A DNA stretch of 64,000 nucleotides from CAYVTV01 sp964526475 (GTDB lineage Bacteria; Bacteroidota; Bacteroidia; Bacteroidales; GCA-2748055): positions 14,471 to 78,470 of the forward strand of contig CAZGKF010000011.1 in NCBI GenBank assembly GCA_964526475.1, written 5' to 3'. The position numbers and the translations under genes were made by a program. This document shows positions 26,370 through 35,466 of the stretch, one piece after another. The notes beneath the pieces were generated by a model, which saw nothing but the letters and a program-made list of their open reading frames with translations, had not been told where the DNA came from and ran no database searches. How positions within the stretch are numbered: position 1 is the first letter of the stretch; every line of letters starts with the position of its first letter.

Positions 26370-27083
26370 ATGAACAGATATATTTTTATTATGATCATAC
26401 TGGCCTCGATTATTAAAACGAATGCTCAATCGGGTAATTTCATACAAATGAGTTCTTCAGAATTCAACAAGCTTTTAAATAAAAAAGGCACTCTGCTGGA
26501 TGTACGTACCCGGGGTGAATTTGCGAACGGACATATCCCGGGGGCAGGACAGTTAAATTATTACTCATTGGATTTCAGGCAAAAGCTTTTGCTGACTCCT
26601 AAAGATGAACCGGTTTACCTTTATTGCAATACCGGGTACAGAAGCCGTAAAGCTGCCGAAATACTTTCAGAGAATGGATACAGTAATGTATATAACCTTC
26701 AGCATGGAATTATGGAATGGGAACTTGTAAATCTTCCGGTGATAACAGAACCGGATGCACGGCCGGATCAGGAAAACAAAATGGAACCTGATGAGTTTGC
26801 CGCACTGCTGGAATCTGAAATCCCTGTATTCATTGATTTTTACGCCCCATGGTGCGGCCCCTGCAGACAAATGATGCCCATGATCGACAGCCTGACCGTT
26901 GAGTACAGGGAGAAAATAAAGATTGTGAAAATAAACGCCGATGCAAGCAAAAAACTGATCAGGGAACAACAGTTGATGGGAGTGCCATACCTGGTATTAT
27001 ATAAGAATGGTGAAAAAGTTTTCAGCCATACCGGTTTAATCCAAAGGGAGGAATTAATAAAGGTTTTTAACTTATCTCTTTAA
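26370..27083 (+). CDS. Exported rhodanese-thioredoxin fusion protein
   Basis: 237 residues from the ATG at 26370, which places the signal peptide (to about residue 20, TNAQ) at the true N-terminus; the longer frame from 26325 starts inside the terminator. Residues about 27-122 are a rhodanese domain with active Cys86 in CNTGYRS, and about 138-237 a thioredoxin domain with WCGPC at 161-165. In the periplasm it could pass sulfane sulfur or electrons between the two cysteines. Such fusions occur in Bacteroidota; the partner is unknown. Confidence 0.88.
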   Translation: MNRYIFIMIILASIIKTNAQSGNFIQMSSSEFNKLLNKKGTLLDVRTRGEFANGHIPGAGQLNYYSLDFRQKLLLTPKDEPVYLYCNTGYRSRKAAEILSENGYSNVYNLQHGIMEWELVNLPVITEPDARPDQENKMEPDEFAALLESEIPVFIDFYAPWCGPCRQMMPMIDSLTVEYREKIKIVKINADASKKLIREQQLMGVPYLVLYKNGEKVFSHTGLIQREELIKVFNLSL

Positions 27084-27402
27084 ATATCAAGGCCGTCTGA
27101 TAGAAGTTGTCAGATATTTCTTATGTCTCATTAAACAAAGCAGGAAGAATACTAATAACCATGACAGACAGTTTTACGATGGATTACGCGGTTAGATTAT
27201 ATTGTAATAAGCCAGATCAGTCAGGCAACAGGAGGTATCATGAATAAGTCTGCATTTCTGTCAGGGTTCAGTAAACTTTCTACTATTCGTTATTATTGTT
27301 TCAGTAATAATTAGACATTAATTTCGGGGGGCAGGGGGCAAAACAACAGGAAATTGAAATTCAAGCTTTTCGGAGTTAACTCATGTATTAATCCTTTATA
27401 CT
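27084..27402. other. Intergenic region, no supported gene
   Basis: About 320 bases. There is a 24-codon open frame at 27240-27314 preceded by AGGAGG, but the encoded peptide (MNKSAFLSGF...) resembles nothing I know, and this phylum rarely relies on such sites. A weak inverted repeat (TCTGATA/TGTCAGA) lies just after the preceding stop codon. Confidence 0.5.
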
Positions 27403-28731
27403 ATGAACATCAACATTAATGAAATTGCGGTAGTAAAAAACAATCTTCCAAGGGTGGTAATTATCGGGGCGGGGTTTGCCGGATTAAACCTGGTGAAGGC
27501 TCTTGAACACAAACCGGTGCAAATTATTTTAATTGACATGAACAACCACCACCAGTTTCAACCTCTTTTATATCAGGTGGCAATCAGCGGGTTGGAACCC
27601 GATTCTGTGGTAGCACCGGTAAGGAAACTGTTTAAGTCTTGTATCAATATGGTTTTCCGCATGGCTAAAGTAGAGTCAATTGATACCAATAATAACCGTG
27701 TTATAACGAATATCGGCTTTGTCAGATATGATTATCTGGTTATTGCTACCGGCAGCAGCACCAATTTTTACGGATCGAAAAATATTGAGCAAAACAGCAT
27801 CGGGCTTAAAAGTATTAATGATGCCATAAACCTAAGAAGCTGGATTTTACAGAACCTTGAACGTGCTGTTGATGGAAGCAGCGAAGCAGAAAAGCAAAGA
27901 CTTACGAAATTTGCTGTGGTTGGTGGAGGGCCGGCAGGAGTGGAAATGGCAGGAGCCCTTGCCGAGTTTAAAAAATATCTGCTAAATAGCGATTACCCCG
28001 AAATCGATAGCGAACTGATGAAGATATATCTTTTTCAGGCAGGAAACCGTTTGCTTCCAACCATGTCGCTGAGAGCATCGGAGCATGCACTCAGGACACT
28101 TATGGCACTTAATGTTGAAGTGATATTAAATGCAAGAGTTAAGGATTACGATGGTAGCATGTTATTTTTTGAAAATGGAAAAGGTATTGAAAAAATCCAG
28201 GCTGGAGTATTAGTCTGGACAGCCGGCGTTAAAGGCAATGCCCTGGAAGGAATCAATCCAGGAATAGTGCAAAGAGAAAACCGGATATTTGTAAATGAAT
28301 ATAATCAGGTGAAGGGTCTGCATAATGTTTTTGCAATCGGAGATATCTCACTTATGCAAACCGCTGCATACTCTAACGGACACCCAATGGTTGCACAAGT
28401 GGCCATTCAACAGGCACGCACCCTGGGCAAAAATATATTATCCCTGGTATTAAGCGGGAAAATGAGAACCGTATTTCATTATAAAAACAAAGGCTCCATG
28501 GCAATAATTGGCAAGAAAGATGCCGTTGCCGATATAAAAAGTATCTTCCTTAATGGGAAAATTGGTTGGTTGATTTGGTCTATGATACACCTTATTACTC
28601 TTACCGGATTTAAAAATAAAATCTCTGTAGCTTTAAACTGGATGATTAAATATTTCACATACGAAAAAGCTAATCAATTAATTATAAGAAAATATATGCC
28701 GGGAAAAAGTGAAATATCTGCATTAAGTTAA
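27403..28731 (+). CDS. Type II NADH:quinone oxidoreductase (NDH-2)
   Basis: Monotopic flavoenzyme that passes electrons from NADH to quinone without proton pumping. The 442-residue protein has the FAD site VVIIGAGFAGL (18-28), the HHQFQPLLYQVA segment, the NADH site AVVGGGPAGVEMAGALAE (about 169-186) and the FAIGDIS motif that binds flavin (about 312-318). A C-terminal hydrophobic/amphipathic stretch serves membrane attachment. Length and order of motifs are typical. The gene is single. Confidence 0.92.
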   Translation: MNININEIAVVKNNLPRVVIIGAGFAGLNLVKALEHKPVQIILIDMNNHHQFQPLLYQVAISGLEPDSVVAPVRKLFKSCINMVFRMAKVESIDTNNNRVITNIGFVRYDYLVIATGSSTNFYGSKNIEQNSIGLKSINDAINLRSWILQNLERAVDGSSEAEKQRLTKFAVVGGGPAGVEMAGALAEFKKYLLNSDYPEIDSELMKIYLFQAGNRLLPTMSLRASEHALRTLMALNVEVILNARVKDYDGSMLFFENGKGIEKIQAGVLVWTAGVKGNALEGINPGIVQRENRIFVNEYNQVKGLHNVFAIGDISLMQTAAYSNGHPMVAQVAIQQARTLGKNILSLVLSGKMRTVFHYKNKGSMAIIGKKDAVADIKSIFLNGKIGWLIWSMIHLITLTGFKNKISVALNWMIKYFTYEKANQLIIRKYMPGKSEISALS

Positions 28732-29017
28732 AATATTTATATAGCACTTCTGCATCACTAAAATATCAGACTTACTTTAATAAGAGGTAATTCTGATTAC
28801 TAAAGGGTAGATATTTTTAGTATATCGTAAAAAGAAACACCTTAAGTATCTGTTTGTTTGATTGGACAGCCTTGCCTTAGGGTAGCTTCAGTCTTGCCTG
28901 ATCAAGATAAGGCGAATGTTAAATACAAAGATCATAATACATTATTAAGATCTTAAATTCCTTGTCAGGATTCCAATTTTAGCCCGACTATTATAATGAA
29001 TTTTAAAATATCAAACC

Positions 29018-29437
29018 ATGAAAACAGGAACAATACTATTTGCAGTAATTCTTTTTTCAGTTTTTGCAAATGCTCACTCCCCGAAGTCTAATGATATTAA
29101 TACAGACAATACCGGTATTGCTTTCCATCAGGGAAGCTGGGATGAAGCGCTGCAATTGGCAAAAAAAGAAGGTAAATCTGTTTTTACTTTCTTACGTTAC
29201 AGAAAGCAATCCGAAGATTTAATCGATGGAGGTGTTTTCCCTTCATCCGGTGGTGAGTGGGTCTATGCCATACCGGGAGTGAATATTACCTTTTCACCCT
29301 GGCTGACATCCATATTATCAGCCGATTTTCCGTTGTATCGAAAACTGGAAGGGACACAACTTACAACATCCTATAAAATAACTGTGGCATTGTTGTTTAA
29401 TATTCCTTTCAACAAAAACGAATTATACATATATTAA
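29018..29437 (+). pseudogene. Chimera of exported thioredoxin-like N-terminus and outer-membrane protein C-terminus
   Basis: Residues 1-19 are a signal peptide; about 33-57 (GIAFHQGSWDEALQLAKKEG) match the start of an exported thioredoxin-fold protein but break off before any CxxC motif. From about residue 70 the sequence (SSGGEWVYAIPGVNITF, then FPLYRKLEGTQLTTSYK) looks like the last strands of a Bacteroidota beta-barrel. Neither domain is complete, so the frame looks like the result of a deletion that joined two genes. The next gene follows 12 bases later. Confidence 0.6.
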
Positions 29438-29449
29438 ATACTTAAAGCC

Positions 29450-30538
29450 ATGAAAAAAAGATATTTAACCTTATTGACTATATCAATATTTACATTAGCA
29501 AGCTGCCAGAAAAGCGAAATGGAAGGAAATTCTGACCCGGGAAAGGATGGTAAAGGAGAAAACACTTGGCTTATTCCTGCGAATGAAGTAAGAGACGGAG
29601 GCCCAGGGAAAGATGGTATTCCGGCATTAAGCAACCACTCTTTTATGAATGCAGGAGAAGTCTCTTACCTCTCCGACAACGATTTGGTACTGGGTTTTGC
29701 CGATGGCAGCGAAGTACGTGCTTATCCACATCCTATACTCGACTGGCACGAAATAATAAATGACGATACAGAAAACCATTCGCTGGCAATTATTTACTGC
29801 CCGCTTACCGGCACCGGAATTGGCTGGGATCGTATGATAAATGAAAAGAAAACTACCTTCGGTGTATCAGGGCTGCTTTATAATAACAACATTATTCCCT
29901 ATGACCGGGAAACAAACAGTAACTGGTCGCAGCTTTTACTAAAAGCGGTGAACGGTAAGTTAATGGGCGAACAGGCGGCAACCTACAGCTTAGTTGAAAC
30001 AAGCTGGGAAACATGGAAAGAAATGTTCCCTGCCTCAAAGGTGATTTCAACTCAAACAGGTTATAACCGTAATTATAGCCGATATCCCTATGGCAATTAC
30101 AAAACAAATAATAGCCTCCTATTCCCTGTGAATAATAAAGACTCCAGATTTCATGAGAAAGAACGGGTATTGGCAGTATTTGATAAAGGAAATATAACAG
30201 TTTTTCGCTTCGATCAACTTGAAACTAACAATAACCTGATATTGAATGATTTTAGTGAGTATATGGAAAAAAAAATCGTAGTTACCGGGGATAAAAATGC
30301 AAATCTTATGGTAGCTTTTAACCGGTTGCTGCCTGATGGCAACGAATTAAATTTTGAAGTTGTTATGAATGAACTACCTGTTGTGTTAAAAGACAATGAA
30401 GGTACGAAATGGGATGTATTTGGAAGGGCCGTGAGCGGACCACGAAAAGGACAAAGACTGCAACCGGTTACTCAAATGATGGGGTATTGGTTTGCTTTTG
30501 CCGCATTTTATCCTGATCTGGAAATCGGTAGATATTAG
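29450..30538 (+). CDS. DUF3179 domain lipoprotein
   Basis: The 362-residue protein has a lipoprotein signal with lipobox LASC (Cys about residue 19). The DUF3179 domain follows, with FADGSEVRAYPHPILDWHEI, the Cys-containing IIYCPLTGTGIGWDR and SGLLYNNNIIPYDRET stretches and a late SQTGYNRNYSRYPYG-like block. DUF3179 proteins are exported and common in Bacteroidota and Archaea; the function is unknown, although the conserved Cys/His pattern suggests a redox or metal site. Probably lipid-anchored in the envelope. Confidence 0.9.
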   Translation: MKKRYLTLLTISIFTLASCQKSEMEGNSDPGKDGKGENTWLIPANEVRDGGPGKDGIPALSNHSFMNAGEVSYLSDNDLVLGFADGSEVRAYPHPILDWHEIINDDTENHSLAIIYCPLTGTGIGWDRMINEKKTTFGVSGLLYNNNIIPYDRETNSNWSQLLLKAVNGKLMGEQAATYSLVETSWETWKEMFPASKVISTQTGYNRNYSRYPYGNYKTNNSLLFPVNNKDSRFHEKERVLAVFDKGNITVFRFDQLETNNNLILNDFSEYMEKKIVVTGDKNANLMVAFNRLLPDGNELNFEVVMNELPVVLKDNEGTKWDVFGRAVSGPRKGQRLQPVTQMMGYWFAFAAFYPDLEIGRY

Positions 30539-30628
30539 AAATAACTGGGAGTTTTATTATAAGCACTGAATAATGATTGTGCCCTGCTTAATGTATAGTA
30601 AAGCAATGATAGCTATAAATAAATATAT

Positions 30629-30684
30629 GTTAAATCAGCGTAAATCTGTGTTTAAATTTGCGCAAATCTGCGGAAACTATTAAA
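30629..30684 (+). repeat. Dispersed intergenic repeat, copy 2 (partner at 26211-26258)
   Basis: Contains GTTAAATCAG, AAATCTGTG and GCGCAAATCTGCGGAAACT blocks; the AAATCTG word recurs twice within it. It is related to copy 1 and perhaps distantly to the repeat pair at 7081 and 15711. Confidence 0.5.
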
Positions 30685-30725
30685 TATTTCATTTTCCCTG
30701 AATAGTTACTTAAAAATTTGATTTC

Positions 30726-31262
30726 ATGCCTGTGAACTATAATATTATAAAATTGGCCACTTTGTTTGGGTTAATACTATCTATTAATATATTTTCGTTT
30801 GCTTTTGAACCAGAAATTGGGGAGAATAACATCTTATTTAAAATTAGCCGTAGCAGGGATGCTAATGAAATTCATTACGAAGTAAAAACAACTGCTCAAG
30901 GCGCACTCGATTTGGAAGAACCTATAACAATCTATTGGATAAAGTACAACAAGCAAGGAACAGTTGAGCCATTGACCATAATTCAGCAAAAATTTGCCTA
31001 TGGGTTGAAGTTTTTGGATGTAACTCCTGAAAAAGCCGATTTTCAGTTTGTATCTTATTCGAAGCGTACTTTATCGCTCCGGAAAACAGAAGAAGGTGAT
31101 TTTGCTGTATTTGTCAGTATAGATGATAAAGAAGTAAAACTGGAGCGTGTATTCATTCAAATTGATGGCGGCACATTCTGGTTTCCGAAAATTTCGCGGG
31201 TTGAAGTTCACGCCAAAAAAGCTGAAGCGAATGAATTGGTGGTGGAAGTAATCAGGCCGTAA
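30726..31262 (+). CDS. DUF4833 domain exported protein
   Basis: The 178-residue protein starts with a hydrophobic signal and contains the DUF4833 hallmarks LFKISRSRDANEIHYEVK and EPITIYWIKY. The family is specific to Bacteroidota and relatives and probably periplasmic. It ends with the base before the ATG of the BamA-like barrel gene, so the two are tightly coupled and may act together in the envelope. Confidence 0.85.
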   Translation: MPVNYNIIKLATLFGLILSINIFSFAFEPEIGENNILFKISRSRDANEIHYEVKTTAQGALDLEEPITIYWIKYNKQGTVEPLTIIQQKFAYGLKFLDVTPEKADFQFVSYSKRTLSLRKTEEGDFAVFVSIDDKEVKLERVFIQIDGGTFWFPKISRVEVHAKKAEANELVVEVIRP

Positions 31263-32576
31263 ATGAAAACAAAACTAGTCCCTGCGCTTCTGCTGTTTTT
31301 ACCTTTTTGGGGAATCGGACAGGAAGCCATTGAAAAGAAACCTGAACGCAAATCGCATTATGCTTTTGGCGTAATTCCATCGCTGACTTTCGATTCCGAT
31401 TTGGGGCTGAAATATGGCGCAGTTTTCAACCTGTTTGATTACGGCGAAAACAACCTTCCACCGCATTACAAACAATATCTTTTTGTAAAACTTACCAATA
31501 CCACCAAAGGAACCCTGAATTTACAGGCGCTGCTCGAAAGCGAAAAACTCATAAACAAGGCCAAAGTGTTGGCTGAAGCCAGTTACTTAATCGACAGAAA
31601 ACTCGATTTTTTTGGGTTTAACGGAACCGATGCAACTTACCACAAAGCTTTCACAGAGCCGGAAAGGGGCGATTTTAAAAACAGCTTTTTTTATGCTCAC
31701 CACCGCAGTTTTTTGCGCCTGCGGTTCGATGTGCAGAAATACCTTTCAGGCAGTAAACTGAGGCTGCTTACCGGAGTTACTTTTAAAAACTATTTCACAT
31801 CCCCTGCACCAAAGGATAATAGCAGTAACAACGGCCTGGTATCTGGAGCTGTTGAGAAGCCAACATTATTTGAGAAATACATTGAATGGGGTGTAATTAA
31901 TCCCAATGAAGCCAGAGGCGGAAATTTAGGTATGGTTTCACTGGGAATTGTTTACGACTCACGGAACGATCCTTGTTATTGTACCGATGGCAAATGGTTC
32001 GAATCGGTATTACTTTTTTCTCCGGGGATTATTTCCGGCCACAGTTTTAGCAAATTTATCCTGACTTACAGGCAACATGCCAGCTTTTGGAACGAAATAA
32101 TCACGTTTTCATTTCGTTTCAGCAGTCAGCAGAAACTTTCCGGTAAAATACCCTTCTTTTATTTGCCCACTTTTTACGATACCCGATTGTCGCACGATGG
32201 CGTGGGCGGGGCATTTAACCTGCGTGGCGCCATGCGCAACCGAATTGCAGCCAACGGTTTTATAACCGGGAACTTCGAATTTAAATTCAAGACCCTTGAA
32301 TTTAAATTGTTCAGGCAATATTTTTCCTCCAGTCTATCCGCTTTTTATGACAATGCGCTGGTAACGCAACATTGGAAAGTAAACCTTGAAAATGTGCCGG
32401 CCGGGCAGCGTGCCATTCATTTTACATCCGGAAAACAGAAACTGCATCACACCTATGGCTCAGGGCTCTACCTGGTGTTTAACCAAAACAATGTAATTAC
32501 TGTCAATTACGGTATTCCTGTCGATAAACAAATGGGTCCGGGCGGACTCTATATCGGATCGAGTTTGTTGTTTTAA
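31263..32576 (+). CDS. BamA/Omp85-like outer-membrane beta-barrel protein
   Basis: 437 residues: signal peptide (to about 19), then alternating beta strands with many aromatic residues and a C-terminal strand ending in Phe (GGLYIGSSLLF), typical of a barrel folded by BAM. The barrel motif GGAFNLRGAMRNRI (about 318-331) resembles the conserved VRGF/Y-type loop of the Omp85 superfamily. No POTRA domain is present, so it resembles the short surface-antigen type. From here to about 43.7 kb the DNA is visibly GC-richer than the flanks. Confidence 0.8.
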   Translation: MKTKLVPALLLFLPFWGIGQEAIEKKPERKSHYAFGVIPSLTFDSDLGLKYGAVFNLFDYGENNLPPHYKQYLFVKLTNTTKGTLNLQALLESEKLINKAKVLAEASYLIDRKLDFFGFNGTDATYHKAFTEPERGDFKNSFFYAHHRSFLRLRFDVQKYLSGSKLRLLTGVTFKNYFTSPAPKDNSSNNGLVSGAVEKPTLFEKYIEWGVINPNEARGGNLGMVSLGIVYDSRNDPCYCTDGKWFESVLLFSPGIISGHSFSKFILTYRQHASFWNEIITFSFRFSSQQKLSGKIPFFYLPTFYDTRLSHDGVGGAFNLRGAMRNRIAANGFITGNFEFKFKTLEFKLFRQYFSSSLSAFYDNALVTQHWKVNLENVPAGQRAIHFTSGKQKLHHTYGSGLYLVFNQNNVITVNYGIPVDKQMGPGGLYIGSSLLF

Positions 32577-32861
32577 TCCGGGGAAACCTGTTCCCGAATC
32601 CCGGAATTTTGTCGGATCATTAAAATCCAATTCCCATGTTCAACTCCTAACTTTGAGTTTCCAAAATCAAAGTTCTTTTTATTTTGACTTGGGAAAGTCA
32701 ACCTCCCCGATAACTCCAGCCTTATAATTTCCTTTTCAAAATTGTCAGGTTTACCGATACTCTCGACTATACTATCAGTTAATTTAATAGATTACAAATT
32801 GAAAGTGAATTCTATAGTCATAAGGCTTTTTAGACAGCCCTAATGTTCTTTTGAGTTTGCC
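32577..32861. other. Intergenic region before the IS200-type transposase
   Basis: About 285 bases with no gene. A short hairpin TTGACTT/AAGTCAA lies at 32684-32701. Part of this stretch is probably the left end of the IS, but I cannot fix its border. Confidence 0.5.
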
Positions 32862-32869
32862 TATATTTG
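32862..32869 (+). promoter_or_regulatory. Promoter -7 element of the tnpA gene
   Basis: TATATTTG, exact TAnnTTTG match, only five bases before the ATG, suggesting a nearly leaderless transcript. Confidence 0.5.
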
Positions 32870-32873
32870 TAAT

Positions 32874-33572
32874 ATGAGTAAGTATAAGAAACTTTCGCAT
32901 GTTATTTATAAATGTGATTACCACATTGTTTGGGTTCCCAAGTATCGATTTCGGATATTGACAGGACAGGTTAAATCGCTTTTAGAGGAAGAAATAAAGA
33001 TGTTGTGTGAATGGAAGAAATGTGAGATTCATGAGATGAGTGTTCAAATTGATCACATTCACCTGGTGGTGTCTGTTCCTCCCCGCGTATCGATATATGA
33101 ATTGATGGGAATATTGAAAGGGAAACTTGCTATAATGTTGTTCAAAAGCTATCCCAAGATGAAGCAAAAGCCTTATTGGGGCAATCATTTCCGGGCGCGC
33201 GGATACTTTGTTAGTACAGTTGGAACAGATGAAGACGTAAAAAAGCGATACGTCAAGCATCAAGAAAAAGAAGAAAAACTTGCAGAAGATCCCGCCGTTT
33301 CAGATGTAATTTACATTGAAAACCTGGTGGCGCCTTTTACGGTAAACACCATGCCAGAAAATACCCTGCTGGCTTTTGCCAATCATGGAAAAGTTGAACA
33401 ATCAATGCCCTTTTCGTGCGACCTTACCAATAAATTACTCGACGATTTTAAAAACGAAGGTGTAAACATTGAAACGCTGGCCGGGCAATTACAAAACGAA
33501 GGCGCCGAATCATTTGTCGGTTCATGGAACCACTTGTTAAAAACCATCGGCGAAAAAAGAAAAAGTATTTAA
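32874..33572 (+). mobile_element. tnpA: IS200/IS605-family transposase TnpA (Y1 HUH) fused to a transaldolase tail
   Basis: Residues 1 to about 137 are a full IS200-type TnpA: YHIVWVPKYRFRIL near the start, the HUH site H61-I-H63 in QIDHIHLVVSVPP, the FRARGYFVSTVG block and the catalytic Tyr126 followed by Q130 (RYVKHQ). It cuts and joins single-stranded DNA. The frame then continues without a stop into the C-terminus of a transaldolase, giving 232 residues. No tnpB is present. Insertion of the IS into a transaldolase gene, with loss of its 5' part, explains this. Confidence 0.85.
33291..33572 (+). pseudogene. tal: Transaldolase C-terminal remnant
   Basis: From about codon 140 of the fused frame the sequence reads AVSDVIYIENLVAPFTVNTM, then GVNIETLAGQLQNEG and SFVGSWNHLLKTIGEKR, the characteristic end of bacterial transaldolase. 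Only about 94 of some 360 residues are left, and the Schiff-base Lys region is missing. The gene stood directly before the GH15 gene, consistent with a lost pentose-phosphate/carbohydrate operon. The junction position is approximate. Confidence 0.75.
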
Positions 33573-33595
33573 CAAATTATTATACTATTTACAAA

Positions 33596-35425
33596 ATGAC
33601 TTATCAAAAAATTGAGGATTACGGAATTGTTGGCAATATGCGGACAGCAGCACTAATTGGTTTAAATGGGTCCATTGACTGGATGTGTTATCCACATTTC
33701 GATTCACCAAGTATTTTTGGCCGTATATTGGACGAAAATAGAGGCGGTTATTTTCAAATTGCCCCGGTTAATGAAAATGTAACAAAAAAACAGTTTTACT
33801 GGCCAGAGACCAATGTGCTAATTTCCCGCTTTTTATGCAGCGATGGTGTTTGTGAAGTGGTAGATTATATGCCGGTGGGCGATACACAAATCGGGAATCA
33901 CGAAAACCGGCTCGTGCGCTGGGTTAAAGCCATCAGGGGAAGCATGAAAATAAAACTTGAATGCCAACCTGCTTTTAACTATGCCCAGGATGAGCACAGA
34001 GTAGTGTTAAATAGTCATGGTGCTGGCTTCTATTCAAAGTCGTTGTCGATTGGACTGGCTACATCTATCCCACTGAAAAATGATGGTACCGGAGTGTTTG
34101 CCGAAATTGAAATGAAACAGGGCGATACCGCAAATTTTGTGGTGAGAGAATTGAAAGAACAAAACGGATGTGCACATTGTTATAGCGACACTTTGGCTTA
34201 CGAAGGCCTTGTTAACACCATAGAGTATTGGAATCAATGGGTGAAAAAGTGTTCGTATAAAGGCCGGTGGCGTGAAATGATAATCCGCTCGGCGCTTACA
34301 CTTAAATTACTCACATTTGAACCCACCGGTGCTATAGTGGCCGCACCCACCTGTAGTCTTCCTGAAGGAGTAGGCGGAGAAAGAAACTGGGATTACCGCT
34401 ACACCTGGATACGCGATGCTGCATTTACAGTTTATGGCTTAATGCGCATAGGGTTTACCGATGAAGCTGAAAAATTTATGCAATGGATCGATGATCGCTG
34501 CCATGAACTCCGCCCCGATGGTTCCATGCAAATTATGTATGGCATAGATGGCAGGCACAAACTGGAAGAGGAAACAGTTCCCGGTTTGGAGGGGTATAAA
34601 CAATCGTCGCCGGTGCGGATTGGCAATGGCGCTTACAATCAGCTTCAGCTTGATATTTACGGAGAATTACTTGACTCGGTTTACCTGTTTAACAAGTACG
34701 GAAGCCCTATATCTTACGACTTGTGGAAGCAATTAAGAAAACTTATTAACTGGGTGGCCCGCAACTGGCAAAAAAAAGATGAAGGAGTATGGGAAGTACG
34801 TGGCGGAAAACAGCATTTTGTCTATTCAAAGCTGATGTGTTGGGTGGCACTCGACCGTGGTATCCGGTTAGCCGATAAAAGATCATTTCCATCTGATAAA
34901 ACATTATGGATAGAGGAACGTGACAAAATTTATGAAGAGATTATGGAAAAAGGCTGGAACGAAAAGATGAAAACATTCGTTCAGTCATACGGAAGCGAAA
35001 CTCTCGATGCCGCAAATTTAATGATGCCACTTACGTTTTTTGTTTCTCCTTCTGATAAGCGAATTCTTAGTACCCTGGATGCAACCTTAAAAGATCCTGC
35101 TGAAGGCGGACTGGTTGCTGACAGCCTTGTTTACAGGTACAATATAAACCATCTGGATGACGGACTGGATGGTGAAGAGGGAACATTTAACATCTGTACA
35201 TTCTGGATGGTGGAGGCACTAACACGTGCCGGCCATGTTCAACCAAAAAAACTGGAACAGGCCCGGCTCATGTTCGAGCGGATGCTCACTTACGCAAACC
35301 ACCTCGGTTTATACGCCGAGGAAACAGGGAGCAGAGGGGAAGCGCTGGGTAATTTTCCTCAGGCTTTTACCCACTTGTCGTTAATCAGCGCCGCTTATAA
35401 CCTCGACAAAGCCTTGAACCAATAA
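33596..35425 (+). CDS. Glycoside hydrolase family 15 (glucoamylase/trehalase-like)
   Basis: Starting at 33596 (MTYQKIEDYGIVGNM) the protein has 609 residues; the longer frame from 33524 lies within the transaldolase remnant. The N-terminal beta-sandwich (about 1-230) begins with the conserved IGLNGSIDWMCYPHFDSPS. The (alpha/alpha)6 barrel has GGERNWDYRYTWIRDA (about 260-275) and DGEEGTFNICTFWMVEA near residue 525, regions holding the acid and base Glu. No signal peptide, so intracellular: likely hydrolysis of trehalose or glucosides. Confidence 0.92.
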   Translation: MTYQKIEDYGIVGNMRTAALIGLNGSIDWMCYPHFDSPSIFGRILDENRGGYFQIAPVNENVTKKQFYWPETNVLISRFLCSDGVCEVVDYMPVGDTQIGNHENRLVRWVKAIRGSMKIKLECQPAFNYAQDEHRVVLNSHGAGFYSKSLSIGLATSIPLKNDGTGVFAEIEMKQGDTANFVVRELKEQNGCAHCYSDTLAYEGLVNTIEYWNQWVKKCSYKGRWREMIIRSALTLKLLTFEPTGAIVAAPTCSLPEGVGGERNWDYRYTWIRDAAFTVYGLMRIGFTDEAEKFMQWIDDRCHELRPDGSMQIMYGIDGRHKLEEETVPGLEGYKQSSPVRIGNGAYNQLQLDIYGELLDSVYLFNKYGSPISYDLWKQLRKLINWVARNWQKKDEGVWEVRGGKQHFVYSKLMCWVALDRGIRLADKRSFPSDKTLWIEERDKIYEEIMEKGWNEKMKTFVQSYGSETLDAANLMMPLTFFVSPSDKRILSTLDATLKDPAEGGLVADSLVYRYNINHLDDGLDGEEGTFNICTFWMVEALTRAGHVQPKKLEQARLMFERMLTYANHLGLYAEETGSRGEALGNFPQAFTHLSLISAAYNLDKALNQ

Positions 35426-35466
35426 AGAAAAATATTAAAGTTGTCAATCAACAATAAATTTGAATC

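Noticed and set aside
27240..27314. 24-codon frame with a good AGGAGG site
   Set aside because: The peptide resembles nothing known, and Shine-Dalgarno strength is a poor guide in Bacteroidota.
33524..33595. Upstream start for the GH15 gene
   Set aside because: The extension is the antisense-like out-of-frame reading of the transaldolase remnant and is highly basic, unlike GH15 N-termini.
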